From Methylococcaceae bacterium (GTDB lineage Bacteria; Pseudomonadota; Gammaproteobacteria; Methylococcales; Methylomonadaceae): 64,000 nt of DNA. The notes beneath the pieces were generated by a model. The model had not been told where the DNA came from and ran no database searches. It was given only the letters and a program-made list of their open reading frames with translations. The translations under genes were made by a program, and so were the position numbers. The stretch covers positions 1 through 64,000 of the forward strand of contig JAKIUK010000007.1 in NCBI GenBank assembly GCA_021647585.1. The letters run 5' to 3'. Below, piece after piece: positions 17,604 through 26,920 of this stretch. Numbering within the stretch: the first letter of the stretch is position 1; the number at the start of each line of letters is the position of its first letter.

Positions 17604-17992
17604 AGTGGTTTGAGGAAATAAAAATTCTTCGCAATCTTGGTAACTTTATTCCATCAAACTAACTTTCACTAATATCCAGACTACACTAAACTATCATCAC
17701 GGGCATTTATGTTTCTAAAGCCAGCAATAATCCCTGTGAAATTTATTTAAAAAAGACTCTCTTTGGAGCAAATCCAACATCTGTCCAAGTTAATCTTAAA
17801 TATCGCCTTATAGGAAAAATACTTAGTAACAAAAAATTTGAGCACCTTTACTAACAATTTTACGCATTGAAATTACATCACCTGCCACCAATAAGATAAT
17901 GTAACTCAATACAGATTGATATCACTGCAAAAACAATAATATCAACAAAGGTATCAATGAGTAGCAAATTGCTTTTATTATGTTGCTATTCA
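17604..17992. other. Intergenic region holding a copy of a dispersed 24-mer
   Basis: The gap between yajQ and the convergent rsmE has no gene that I can support. At 17624-17647 it contains the exact 24-base word ATTCTTCGCAATCTTGGTAA plus CTTT that also forms the right end of the element at 1539-1664. No matching left arm is evident here, so this is a partial copy. Confidence 0.45.
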
Positions 17993-18721
17993 TTAAACGA
18001 AATCCCCCCATAGCATTTGTACTGCTGACAAAGCGGCCAAAGAAGCTGTTTCAGTACGTAAAACTCGATGCCCTAGACGAACAGGGATGAAATCTTCTGC
18101 TATTGCAAGCTCCCTTTCCTGACCACTAAACCCTCCTTCTGGCCCAGACAATAATGTTATTTTGTTATCAACAGGTTTCAAATCCGCTAACGATTTGTCT
18201 GCATATGGGTCCAAGAAAATTTTCAAACCATTTTGTTTTTGCACCCAATCCTTTAAATCAACCACTTCATTTAGGTATGGTAAAAAAGTTCGAGCACTTT
18301 GTTCTGACGCATGCTGTACTATATTTTTCCAGTGCTGCAATCTTTGCTGTTTCTTATCACCTTTAAATTTAATAACACAACGCTCTGTTACTAAAGGAGA
18401 AATGCTATTAACCCCCAATTCCACTGCTTTTTGTACCGCCCAATCCATCCGGTCGCCTCGGGATATACCTAAGCCCAACGTAATATACAATGGAGATTCA
18501 ACGCTTTTTTTAATAAACTCTATAACACTGATAACTACTTTTTTTCGATTAACTTCGATTAATGTACATAAAAACTCTCCTCCTAAGCCATTAAACAAAA
18601 CAATAGACTGATCTTTTTTTAATCGTAAAACTGTCCTTAAATAGTGCGCATTGTCTTTTTGTAGCTCAATTTTTTGTCCTTCATTTAACTCATCAGGGAT
18701 AAATAGCCTTGAAACCCGCAT
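17993..18721 (-). CDS. rsmE: 16S rRNA (uracil(1498)-N3)-methyltransferase
   Basis: A SPOUT-class methyltransferase that modifies U1498 of 16S rRNA in assembled 30S subunits. The 242 residues have an N-terminal PUA-like part (HYLRTVLRLKKDQSIVLFNG) and the C-terminal trefoil knot with LLSGPEGGFS (about 191-200) and RLGHRVLRTETASLAAL (about 214-230), which bind SAM. Length and motifs are typical. A hairpin terminator (18762-18787) separates it from ahcY, so it probably has its own promoter. Confidence 0.95.
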   Translation of the reverse strand: MRVSRLFIPDELNEGQKIELQKDNAHYLRTVLRLKKDQSIVLFNGLGGEFLCTLIEVNRKKVVISVIEFIKKSVESPLYITLGLGISRGDRMDWAVQKAVELGVNSISPLVTERCVIKFKGDKKQQRLQHWKNIVQHASEQSARTFLPYLNEVVDLKDWVQKQNGLKIFLDPYADKSLADLKPVDNKITLLSGPEGGFSGQERELAIAEDFIPVRLGHRVLRTETASLAALSAVQMLWGDFV

Positions 18722-18761
18722 AACTCACTTTTTAATTATGTTTTTATTTTGTTTAATGCAT

Positions 18762-18787
18762 AAAAAAGGAGCTATTCAGCCCCTTTT
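18762..18787 (-). terminator. Rho-independent terminator after ahcY
   Basis: Read leftward, a 10-bp stem with one G-U pair (AAAAGGGGCT with AGCTCCTTTT), a GAAT loop and a following T-rich run end the metK-ahcY transcript. Confidence 0.75.
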
Positions 18788-18815
18788 CTCGAATAACTGC
18801 CTGCTCTGTTAATAC

Positions 18816-20108
18816 TTAATATCGATAATGGTCCGGCTTATAAGGGCCTTCTACGGGAACATTAATATACTTAGCTTGTTCAGATGTCAACTCTGTCAAA
18901 TTAACACCTAATTGTTTCAAATGAGATCGGGCAACTTTTTCATCTAACTTTTTAGGTAATATATATACCTGATTATCATAATCAGAGGCATTTTTCCACA
19001 ATTCTATTTGAGCAAGCACTTGATTACAAAAGGAGTTAGACATTACAAAACTTGGATGTCCAGTTGCACAGCCTAAATTTACTAAACGCCCTTCAGCCAA
19101 AATAATCAATCTTTTTCCATCTGGAAAAATGACATGATCAACCTGTGGTTTAATATTTTCCCAAGTGTACTTGCGTAGCGAAGCAATCTCAATTTCCGAA
19201 TCAAAATGTCCTATATTGCAAATAATGGCATTATTTTTCATCGCAGCCATGTGGTCATGAGTAATAATATTGAAGTTGCCCGTTGCTGTTACAAAAATAT
19301 TAGCTAATGGTGCAGCCTCATTCATGGTTACAACACGAAAGCCTTCCATTGACGCTTGTAATGCACAGATAGGATCAATCTCTGTAACCCAAACGGTTGC
19401 ACCTAATCCACGTAAGGATTGTGCACAACCCTTACCCACATCACCATAACCACCAACAACAGCAATTTTGCCTGCTATCATGACATCTGTTGCGCGCTTA
19501 ATGCCATCTACCAGCGATTCACGACAACCATAAAGATTATCAAATTTAGATTTAGTAACCGAGTCATTTACATTAAAAGCAGGTACTTTTAAGGTACCTT
19601 TTGTCATCATTTCATACAGGCGTAACACCCCTGTTGTGGTTTCTTCAGACAATCCTTTCACATCTGCCATCAATTCTGGAAATTTTTCATGCATCATAAT
19701 GGTCAAATCGCCACCATCATCCAAAATCATGTTCGGTCGCCAGCCATCAAGACCAATAATAGTTTGTTCAATACACCATTCTGCCTCTTCTTCTGTTTCG
19801 CCTTTCCAGGCGAATACAGGTATACCCGTTACTGCCATAGCTGCTGCCGCATGATCCTGAGTAGAAAAAATATTACAAGAGGACCATCTAACTTCAGCAC
19901 CTAATGCAGTCAGTGTTTCAATTAATACTGCAGTCTGTATAGTCATATGCAAACAACCGGCAATACGAGCACCTTTTAATGGCTGTTGTTCACCATATTC
20001 TTCTCGTAACGCCATCAAACCAGGCATTTCTGTTTCTGCAATACTGGTTTCTTTTCTTCCCCATTCAGCGAGGGTTATATCAGCAACTTTGTAATCTTGT
20101 GTACTCAT
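18816..20108 (-). CDS. ahcY: Adenosylhomocysteinase
   Basis: Splits S-adenosylhomocysteine, the product of all SAM methyltransferases, to adenosine and homocysteine. The 430 residues have the N-terminal substrate motif GCLHMTIQTAVLIETL, the NAD-binding GGYGDVGKGCAQSLRGLGA (about 220-238) and the invariant C-terminal GPYKPDHYRY. It follows metK by 30 bases in the same direction, a SAM-cycle pair. There is no room upstream for an SAH riboswitch. Gammaproteobacteria often use Pfs/LuxS instead; the SahH route is common in methylotrophs, which is one hint to the host. Confidence 0.97.
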   Translation of the reverse strand: MSTQDYKVADITLAEWGRKETSIAETEMPGLMALREEYGEQQPLKGARIAGCLHMTIQTAVLIETLTALGAEVRWSSCNIFSTQDHAAAAMAVTGIPVFAWKGETEEEAEWCIEQTIIGLDGWRPNMILDDGGDLTIMMHEKFPELMADVKGLSEETTTGVLRLYEMMTKGTLKVPAFNVNDSVTKSKFDNLYGCRESLVDGIKRATDVMIAGKIAVVGGYGDVGKGCAQSLRGLGATVWVTEIDPICALQASMEGFRVVTMNEAAPLANIFVTATGNFNIITHDHMAAMKNNAIICNIGHFDSEIEIASLRKYTWENIKPQVDHVIFPDGKRLIILAEGRLVNLGCATGHPSFVMSNSFCNQVLAQIELWKNASDYDNQVYILPKKLDEKVARSHLKQLGVNLTELTSEQAKYINVPVEGPYKPDHYRY

Positions 20109-20138
20109 TTATATATCCTGGTTTCTTTATTAAAGCAA

Positions 20139-21296
20139 TTAAAGTCCTGCTGCATCTTTCAACACATCGACTTTATCCGTCTTTTCCCAACTGAATGAAT
20201 CTTCAGTACGCCCGAAATGGCCATAAGCTGCTGTTGCACGATATATAGGCCTCAACAAATCCAGCTGGGCAATCAACCCTTTAGGTCTCAAATCAAAATG
20301 CTCTCTAACAATAGCAACCATTTTATCTTCATCAACTTTTCCAGTGCCAAAAGTCTCAACGGCTATTGAAGTGGGTTCTGCAATGCCAATAGCATAAGAA
20401 ACCTGAATTTCACAACGTTCAGCCAGTCCTGCTGCAACTATATTCTTTGCCACATATCTAGCCATATAGGCTGCAGAGCGATCAACCTTGGAAGGATCTT
20501 TTCCTGAAAACGCACCACCACCATGTCTCGCCATCCCCCCATAAGTATCAACAATAATTTTACGGCCGGTTAATCCACAATCACCTACAGGTCCGCCAAT
20601 AATAAATTGCCCTGTTGGATTGATAAAGTATTTAGTACCGGCATGCAACCACTCTTGAGGCAAAGTAGGCAGAATAATTTCATCCATTACTGCTTCTTCC
20701 AACTGCTTTCCACCAATCTCGGGTGAATGCTGAGTTGAAAGAACAACAGCATCTATTGCTACGGGTTTATGATTTTCATAGCGAAACGTTATTTGACTTT
20801 TCGCATCAGGGCGTAACCAGGGTAATGTTTTGTTTTTACGAATTTCTGCTTGCCGCTCAACCAATCGATGAGAGTATGTGATAGGAGCTGGCATTAATAC
20901 GTCTGTTTCATTACTGGCGTAACCAAACATTAAACCTTGGTCACCAGCACCTTGTTCATGATCTTCACTATCATCAACCCCCCTTGCGATATCAGGAGAT
21001 TGCTTGCCAATTGCATTTAAAACGGCACATGTCTTGCCATCAAAGCCCACCTCACCGTTATCATAACCAATTTCACAAACCACATTTCTGACCAACTCTT
21101 CTGTATCTACCCATGCATCCGTAGTGATCTCTCCAGCTAATATAACCATCCCTGTTTTCACCATGGTTTCACAGGCAACTCTGGAAGCAGGGTCTTTCGC
21201 TAATATTGCATCAACAACAGCATCAGAAATTTGATCAGCAAGCTTATCAGGATGACCTTCTGATACCGATTCTGATGTAAAAATAAAATGACTCAC
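20139..21296 (-). CDS. metK: S-adenosylmethionine synthase
   Basis: Makes SAM from methionine and ATP. From the GTG at 21296 the product has 385 residues, beginning SHFIFTSESVSEGHPDK after the initiator, as in homologues. Signatures include GAGDQGLMFGYA (about 115-126) and GGGAFSGKDPSKVDRSAAY (about 263-281). An in-frame ATG at 21332 was rejected because it lies inside the terminator stem at 21331-21354; AGGAA lies at good distance before the GTG. First gene of the metK-ahcY pair. Confidence 0.95.
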   Translation of the reverse strand: MSHFIFTSESVSEGHPDKLADQISDAVVDAILAKDPASRVACETMVKTGMVILAGEITTDAWVDTEELVRNVVCEIGYDNGEVGFDGKTCAVLNAIGKQSPDIARGVDDSEDHEQGAGDQGLMFGYASNETDVLMPAPITYSHRLVERQAEIRKNKTLPWLRPDAKSQITFRYENHKPVAIDAVVLSTQHSPEIGGKQLEEAVMDEIILPTLPQEWLHAGTKYFINPTGQFIIGGPVGDCGLTGRKIIVDTYGGMARHGGGAFSGKDPSKVDRSAAYMARYVAKNIVAAGLAERCEIQVSYAIGIAEPTSIAVETFGTGKVDEDKMVAIVREHFDLRPKGLIAQLDLLRPIYRATAAYGHFGRTEDSFSWEKTDKVDVLKDAAGL

Positions 21297-21330
21297 TATA
21301 ATTTCCTCATGACGATATTCACAGAAATGC

Positions 21331-21354
21331 AAAAGGCCGCACTCGCGGCCTTTT
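21331..21354 (-). terminator. Hairpin terminator between tRNA and metK
   Basis: AAAAGGCCGC (21331-21340) pairs exactly with GCGGCCTTTT (21345-21354) around ACTC. It lies 8 bases after the 3' end of the tRNA read leftward, so it ends that transcript, and is symmetrical enough to work both ways. Confidence 0.8.
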
Positions 21355-21361
21355 GAAATTA

Positions 21362-21438
21362 TGGTGGGCCCTCCCAGACTCGAACTGGGGACCTGCCGAT
21401 TATGAGTCGGATGCTCTAACCAACTGAGCTAAGGGCCC
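21362..21438 (-). tRNA. tRNA with CAU anticodon, probably tRNA-Ile2
   Basis: The 77-base cloverleaf begins GGGCCCTTAGCTCAGTTGGT and ends GGGCCCACCA with the CCA encoded. The acceptor pairs GGGCCCT with AGGGCCC; the D-arm is GCTC/GAGC; the anticodon loop is CTCATAA; the T-arm contains GTTCGAG. CAU could be elongator Met, but the GGGCC acceptor and the lack of the Met-type GGCTACG end favour the isoleucine tRNA whose C34 is changed to lysidine by TilS. It lies between rpoD and metK. Confidence 0.88.
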
Positions 21439-21467
21439 TGAAACTGTTACCAATAATTCAGTTTAAA

Positions 21468-23303
21468 TTAATTTTCACCATCAAGAAAACACCGCAACTG
21501 CTCTGATCTTGATGGATGCCTTAGCTTTCTTAAAGCCTTAGCTTCAATTTGACGAATTCTTTCGCGTGTGACATCAAACTGTTTTCCTACTTCTTCCAAA
21601 GTATGGTCGGTATTCATATTAATACCAAAACGCATCCTCAAAACTTTTGCTTCTCTTGCTGTTAATCCACTTAACACGTTCTGGGTTGATTCACAAAGGC
21701 CCGCAATTGTAGCAGACTCCACAGGAGAAAGAACTTTTCCATCTTCAATAAAGTCACCTAAATGCGAATCTTCATCATCACCAATAGGTGTTTCCATGGA
21801 AATGGGTTCTTTAGCAATTTTTAATACCTTACGAACCTTATCTTCAGGCATTTCCATACGTTCTGCCAATTCTTCAGGCAAGGCTTCTCTGCCTTTTTCC
21901 TGTAGTATTTGTCTTGAAACACGATTCAGTTTGTTGATGGTTTCAATCATGTGCACTGGAATACGAATTGTTCTTGCCTGATCTGCAATCGAACGAGTAA
22001 TTGCTTGTCTAATCCACCAGGTAGCATAGGTTGAAAACTTATACCCTCGACGATATTCAAATTTATCAACCGCTTTCATCAATCCTATATTACCTTCCTG
22101 AATCAAATCCAGAAATTGTAAGCCACGATTTGTATATTTTTTAGCTATGGAAATGACCAGTCTTAAATTCGCTTCAATCATTTCTTTCTTAGCACGCCTT
22201 GCCTTGGCTTCGCCCACAGAAAGTCTACGATGAATGTCTTTTAATCCGGCAATATTCAAGTCCTGTTTTTTTTCTATCGCTGCCAAGTCACTTTGGGCCT
22301 TGCGTATTTCACTTTCATGTTCTTTCAATACTCCAGAATATGTCTGCCCTTTTAAATACTGAGTAAGCCATGTTGAGTTTGCTTCATTCTCAACAAAAGA
22401 ACCGATAAATTCCTTGCGAGGCATTTTTGCTTTTTTCACGCAAATATCCACAACTATCTTTTCTCTTTTTCTTATTTCCTCAATAACAGGCTTGAACATC
22501 AAAAGCATTTTCTTTAAGTACTGTGGTGTCCACTTAAATTCAGTAAAAACCAATGCTAAGGTTTCAAGTGCTTTCTCTGATTTTTCATCACTATATCCAT
22601 TTTTAGCCACTAAATCTGAAGCTACCTTCAATGCCTTCCTTAATTCTTGTACCTTTGCTTTTGCTTCTTCGTATTCCAGCCCTTTTGGCTTCTGATCTTC
22701 TTCTTCCTCTGTTGTTGCAGCGGCAGCGGCGGCGGCAGCTGCAGCAGCGGCAGCAGATGCTTTAGGATCAAATTCCGGCTCATTCAAATCCACAAGAGCA
22801 CTCATCAAATCAGTTAATCGAATATCCGATTCTTCGTCCAGAATAGCATCGAAAGAAACTAAAAATGACTCAACTACTCTCTTAGAACGAGCTAAAGATT
22901 GAATGATATGTCGTTGTCCAACTTCAATTCTTTTTGCTATTTTCAGCTCTTCTTCACGCGTTAATAGCTCAACTGAACCCATTTCGCGCATATACATTCG
23001 CACTGGATCAGTAGTTCTGCCAAACTCACTATCAACGGATGCAAGTGCTGCTACTTCAGCAGCAGCCTCATCATCATCTGATGTTATTGCAGTATCAGAA
23101 GTTAATAATGAATCTGCATCTGGCGCAACTTCATTAACCTGAATTCCCATATCAGAAATCATACTGATGATATCTTCAATTTGTTCAGGATCAACAATAT
23201 CACTAGGCAAATGGTCATTAACTTCCGCGTAAGTTAAATAGCCTTGCGCCTTGCCTTTTGCAATTAATTGTTTAATTTGAGATTGTTGTTGTTCTTGATT
23301 CAT
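21468..23303 (-). CDS. rpoD: RNA polymerase sigma factor RpoD (sigma-70)
   Basis: Primary sigma factor. From the ATG at 23303 it has about 611 residues: region 1.1 (GYLTYAEVNDHLPSDIVD), region 1.2 (DPVRMYMREMG, about 99-109), a non-conserved region, regions 2.1-2.4 (NLRLVISIAKKYTNRGLQFL and YATWWIRQAITRS), region 3 and the 4.2 helix-turn-helix (TLEEVGKQFDVTRERIRQIE). A GTG 24 bases further up is in frame, but homologues begin at the MNQE-type start. An uninterrupted run of 13 alanines (about residues 184-196) sits in the non-conserved region next to an acidic stretch. It is last in the rpsU-yqeY-dnaG-rpoD operon. Confidence 0.97.
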   Translation of the reverse strand: MNQEQQQSQIKQLIAKGKAQGYLTYAEVNDHLPSDIVDPEQIEDIISMISDMGIQVNEVAPDADSLLTSDTAITSDDDEAAAEVAALASVDSEFGRTTDPVRMYMREMGSVELLTREEELKIAKRIEVGQRHIIQSLARSKRVVESFLVSFDAILDEESDIRLTDLMSALVDLNEPEFDPKASAAAAAAAAAAAAATTEEEEDQKPKGLEYEEAKAKVQELRKALKVASDLVAKNGYSDEKSEKALETLALVFTEFKWTPQYLKKMLLMFKPVIEEIRKREKIVVDICVKKAKMPRKEFIGSFVENEANSTWLTQYLKGQTYSGVLKEHESEIRKAQSDLAAIEKKQDLNIAGLKDIHRRLSVGEAKARRAKKEMIEANLRLVISIAKKYTNRGLQFLDLIQEGNIGLMKAVDKFEYRRGYKFSTYATWWIRQAITRSIADQARTIRIPVHMIETINKLNRVSRQILQEKGREALPEELAERMEMPEDKVRKVLKIAKEPISMETPIGDDEDSHLGDFIEDGKVLSPVESATIAGLCESTQNVLSGLTAREAKVLRMRFGINMNTDHTLEEVGKQFDVTRERIRQIEAKALRKLRHPSRSEQLRCFLDGEN

Positions 23304-23374
23304 TCTACGCCCACAAAATTCACTCAACCCTGCTGAACAGAAAATTATAACATTGAAACCACTATATTGCTAAC

Positions 23375-25102
23375 TCATAATTTCCTGGTTAGCAACTTAC
23401 ATAAATGATTCTTTTCATTTTCGGTCAACCCCCCTTCCTTTTCCTTGACCAACAAACGTTCCAAAATACCTTCATCCACTTGCTCAATCAGCTTCTCAAG
23501 CGCACCAGAAAACTCAGCCTCAATCCCATCATCAAGAATAAAAAAATCCCAGTTAATTAATGCATTAACTACCTTCTCACTAGGTTTCCCCCTAAAGGAC
23601 TCCATCAGAATTGCTGCATTTTTAGGTCTAATATCCTCAATAGTTTGTATGACTTCTTTTAGTACATCCATGCCTGGGCAATTCAGCCCCGCCCAATTCA
23701 ACTCCTGCTGCTCAACAAGCTCATATAACCGAGGGTTTTGCAATAATAATGCAATTACAATACGGATAGGTGACATCTTAACCTGCCGCTCTTCAACCGT
23801 GCTTTCTGTTACCGCCCCCTCAAGCATAGCAGGCTTTCCCAAAACATCTAGAACCGAACTCGCAGACAATTTTTTAAGTCTGGCAAACATCATTTCACGA
23901 AAAACACCTGCTGGCACTTTCTCAATAAAGGGTTTAGCCTGGACTAAAAACTTAGACCGACCCTCTACCGTCGCCAAATTCAGGTCCTTGCAGACATACT
24001 CAAAAAAATAATCTGATAATACCTGCGCTCCCAGCACTCGCCCTTCAAAAGCAGCAAGACCTTCCAATCTCACCAGGGAATCAGGGTCCTGTCCCTGGGG
24101 CAGCAGCATAATCCGGACTTGCCTACCATCTCTGAGACATGGAAAAGCTTCCTGAACTGCCCGCCAAGCAGCTTTCTGCCCAGCAGCATCACCATCAAAA
24201 CAAAAAACCAATTCTGAAGTGAAACGAAACAACAAATCCAAATGCATTTTAGTGGTCGCTGTCCCCAAAGCAGCAACAGAATTACCAATTCCAAATTGAG
24301 CAAGGGCCAACACATCCATATAGCCCTCTACTATCAAAATTCTTTGTGGCTTAGAATTTTTTTCCAAAAGCTCATATAAACCATACAACTCCTTCCCTTT
24401 TGAAAAAATAGCTGTTTCTGGTGAATTCAAATATTTAGGCAAAGATTCATCTAATACTCTGCCACCAAAGCCCACAATCCTGTTACGCTTATCTCTAATT
24501 GGAAACACCAGCCTTCCCCGAAAGCGGTCATAAACCCCACCACTATCCTTTCGACCCAACATCCCGGAATCCAGTAATAATGATTGGTCAAATCGAGAAG
24601 CCAGAGCATCCCACCTATCTGGGGCGTAGCCTAAAGAAAAATCTTTTGCTACGCCTCCACTCAACCCTCTTTTTTTCAAGTATTCAATTGCTTTAACACC
24701 TTGAGAGTGATCTCTCAACTGTTCAACATAAAAAACTGCCACTTGCTCAAGAATGGAATAAAGAGCGCTATAATTTTGCTTTTGTCCCTGATACTCAACA
24801 GCCTCTCTGGGCACATCTATACCGACAAAACCAGCCAAGTCTTCAATTGCCTCAACAAAATCAAGATGACTAAATTCCATCAGAAAGCTGATGGCATTTC
24901 CACCTGCCCCGCAACCAAAGCAATGGTAAAACTGTTTTTGACGATTTACAGAAAAACTAGGACTTTTTTCTGTATGAAAGGGACAGCGAGCTTTGAAACT
25001 AGTTCCCGCTTTTTTTAAAGGCACAAAAGAATCAATCAGATCGACAATATCAACCCGCACCAACAGATCATCGATAAACTCACGAGGAATTCTGCCGGAC
25101 AT
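23375..25102 (-). CDS. dnaG: DNA primase
   Basis: Makes RNA primers at the replication fork. The 575 residues contain the N-terminal CHC2 zinc ribbon (CPFHTEKSPSF ... FYHCFGCGAGG, about 40-68), the Toprim core with RILIVEGYMDVLAL (about 258-271) and FCFDGDAAGQKAAW, and a helical C-terminal domain that would bind the DnaB helicase. Length is normal. It lies 18 bases after yqeY and 71 bases before rpoD. Confidence 0.97.
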   Translation of the reverse strand: MSGRIPREFIDDLLVRVDIVDLIDSFVPLKKAGTSFKARCPFHTEKSPSFSVNRQKQFYHCFGCGAGGNAISFLMEFSHLDFVEAIEDLAGFVGIDVPREAVEYQGQKQNYSALYSILEQVAVFYVEQLRDHSQGVKAIEYLKKRGLSGGVAKDFSLGYAPDRWDALASRFDQSLLLDSGMLGRKDSGGVYDRFRGRLVFPIRDKRNRIVGFGGRVLDESLPKYLNSPETAIFSKGKELYGLYELLEKNSKPQRILIVEGYMDVLALAQFGIGNSVAALGTATTKMHLDLLFRFTSELVFCFDGDAAGQKAAWRAVQEAFPCLRDGRQVRIMLLPQGQDPDSLVRLEGLAAFEGRVLGAQVLSDYFFEYVCKDLNLATVEGRSKFLVQAKPFIEKVPAGVFREMMFARLKKLSASSVLDVLGKPAMLEGAVTESTVEERQVKMSPIRIVIALLLQNPRLYELVEQQELNWAGLNCPGMDVLKEVIQTIEDIRPKNAAILMESFRGKPSEKVVNALINWDFFILDDGIEAEFSGALEKLIEQVDEGILERLLVKEKEGGLTENEKNHLCKLLTRKL

Positions 25103-25120
25103 CTACCCAGCCTCAATCAT

Positions 25121-25570
25121 TTATCTAGCCAATTTAGCCTTAATGACAACACTTACAGCCGACATATCGGCACGACCTAGCATTTGAGGCTTTAAAATCC
25201 CCATAACTTTACCCATATCTTTAATTGAAGTAGCACCTGTATCCGCTATCGCTTTGCCCACCATAGAATCAATCTCTTGTTCTGTAAGAGCTACTGGCAA
25301 ATAGCCTTGTATAACTAAAATTTCAGCTTCTTCAATATCACTAAGATCTGTACGCCCTGCCTCATTAAATTGCTTTATAGATTCTCGCCTTTGCTTCAGC
25401 ATCTTATCCAGCACAACAATAATTCGCGCATTATCCAGCTCAATTCGCTCATCGACCTCTATCTGCTTGATGGCCGCCAAAATCATACGAATTACATTTA
25501 ACTTTCCTTTTTCCTTTGCTTTCATTGCTGACTTCATATCATCCTTGATACGATTCTTTAATAAATCCAT
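25121..25570 (-). CDS. yqeY: GatB/YqeY domain protein
   Basis: A free-standing YqeY domain of 149 residues, helical, related to the C-terminal domain of the amidotransferase subunit GatB that holds tRNA. LLKNRIKDDMKSAMKAKEKGK is the usual start (given in part) and KDMGKVMGILKPQMLGRADM the usual late motif. The biochemical role is not established. The ATG at 25570 is preferred over an adjoining GTG. It is placed between rpsU and dnaG, the normal position in many gammaproteobacteria. Confidence 0.93.
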   Translation of the reverse strand: MDLLKNRIKDDMKSAMKAKEKGKLNVIRMILAAIKQIEVDERIELDNARIIVVLDKMLKQRRESIKQFNEAGRTDLSDIEEAEILVIQGYLPVALTEQEIDSMVGKAIADTGATSIKDMGKVMGILKPQMLGRADMSAVSVVIKAKLAR

Positions 25571-25581
25571 CACTTTATCTT

Positions 25582-25815
25582 TTATAATTGTGGACGGCCG
25601 CGACGCAAATTTTTCAGCGCATAACGCTCGCGTGCCAGCTTTTTCAAATGACGCTTAACAGCAGCTGCACCTTTACGTTTACGTTCTGCCGTTGGTTTTT
25701 CATAGAATTCACGACGACGTACTTCAGATAAAACGCCTGCTTTTTCACACGCTCGTTTAAAACGACGAATCGCAATATCAAAAGGCTCGTTTTCTTTAAC
25801 TTTTACTGATGGCAT
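25582..25815 (-). CDS. rpsU: 30S ribosomal protein S21
   Basis: Small basic ribosomal protein that helps initiation. The 77 residues keep the family core (KENEPFDIAIRRFKRACEKA and RRREFYEKPTAERKRK), but the C-terminus after KKLARER runs on as YALKNLRRGRPQL, about six residues longer than the 71-residue E. coli form. It is first in the macromolecular synthesis operon, behind a good promoter at 25876-25903. Confidence 0.96.
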   Translation of the reverse strand: MPSVKVKENEPFDIAIRRFKRACEKAGVLSEVRRREFYEKPTAERKRKGAAAVKRHLKKLARERYALKNLRRGRPQL

Positions 25816-25875
25816 TATAATGACCTGATTATGTTAATATGTTCCTGGGCCATTAGACCCGAAAGTGAACTCTCA

Positions 25876-25903
25876 ATTATACCTATAAATTTAATTTAAT
25901 CAA
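25876..25903 (-). promoter_or_regulatory. Sigma-70 promoter of the rpsU-dnaG-rpoD operon
   Basis: Read leftward, TTGATT (25898-25903) and a perfect TATAAT (25876-25881) are 16 bases apart. The predicted leader is about 55 bases. The promoter overlaps the short leader of the divergent tsaD gene. Confidence 0.65.
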
Positions 25904-25909
25904 AATACA

Positions 25910-26920
25910 ATGAATATTTTGGGCATAGAAACCTCATGCGATGAAACCGGCGTTGCTATATATAACCCAGAAAAAGGGCTAATATGTCACCAATTGTATA
26001 GCCAGGTGACCATGCATAGTGAGTATGGTGGCGTAGTGCCAGAACTGGCATCTCGCGACCATATCCGCAAATTAATTCCTCTTGTTAAGCAAACACTAGC
26101 TGAGAGCAGGCTTAACACTTCTGATATTTCAGGCATCGCTTATACCGCCGGTCCTGGCTTGATGGGCGCATTACTAGTTGGTGCAACAACTGCCAGAAGC
26201 CTAGCTTGGGCCTGGAAAGTACCTGCGCTTGCTGTTCATCACATGGAGGGTCATCTGCTTGCCCCCATGCTGGAAGAAAACCCGCCAGCCTTTCCTTTTA
26301 TTGCATTGTTAGTCTCAGGCGGACACACTCTGCTAATTCAGGTAGATGGTATAGGACAATACACTCATTTAGGAGAATCTTTAGATGATGCCGCAGGTGA
26401 AGCCTTTGATAAAACCGCAAAAATTTTAGGACTTGGCTACCCAGGTGGCCCCAAAGTCTCCCTGCTTGCTGAAACAGGAACTGACCGCTTTAAATTTCCT
26501 AGGCCTATGACAGATAGGCCTGGACTCGATTTTAGCTTTAGCGGATTAAAAACATTCACCATGAATACGTTCAATGCTACAAAAAAAACTGAACAGGACA
26601 AAGCCGATGTTGCTTTTGCTTTTCAAAAAGCCACCGCTGAAACGCTAAGCATTAAATGCAAAAGAGCATTACTACAAACAGGGTTAAAAACCCTGGTTAT
26701 TGCTGGAGGCGTTAGTGCCAACAAACAGATTCGCGCCGAACTACTTAAAATGACAAAAAAACAAAATGCAGAACTTTTCTTCCCAAGACTTGAATTCTGC
26801 ACAGATAATGGCGCTATGATTGCTTATGCAGGATGCCAAAGACTGCTAGCAGGACAGCAAGAAACCCTAGAGATTTTTGCTAACCCACGATGGCCTATAA
26901 ACACACTAATAAACATTTAA
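25910..26920 (+). CDS. tsaD: tRNA threonylcarbamoyladenosine transferase TsaD
   Basis: Catalytic subunit for the universal t6A37 modification of ANN-decoding tRNAs. The 336 residues start LGIETSCDETGVA, have the metal-binding His pair in VHHMEGHL (about 107-114), the ASKHA-type phosphate loop SGGHTLL and the late GGVSANKQIR. Its divergence from rpsU is the classical gammaproteobacterial arrangement. There is almost no Shine-Dalgarno, so the message may have a very short leader. The stop codon directly abuts a MITE. Confidence 0.97.
   Translation: MNILGIETSCDETGVAIYNPEKGLICHQLYSQVTMHSEYGGVVPELASRDHIRKLIPLVKQTLAESRLNTSDISGIAYTAGPGLMGALLVGATTARSLAWAWKVPALAVHHMEGHLLAPMLEENPPAFPFIALLVSGGHTLLIQVDGIGQYTHLGESLDDAAGEAFDKTAKILGLGYPGGPKVSLLAETGTDRFKFPRPMTDRPGLDFSFSGLKTFTMNTFNATKKTEQDKADVAFAFQKATAETLSIKCKRALLQTGLKTLVIAGGVSANKQIRAELLKMTKKQNAELFFPRLEFCTDNGAMIAYAGCQRLLAGQQETLEIFANPRWPINTLINI

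Noticed and set aside
20109..20138. SAH riboswitch upstream of ahcY
   Set aside because: Only 30 bases lie between metK and ahcY, too short for the known SAH aptamers.
21297..21332. Upstream ATG (21332) as the metK start
   Set aside because: It lies in a terminator stem and adds 12 residues absent from homologues; the GTG at 21296 has a ribosome site.
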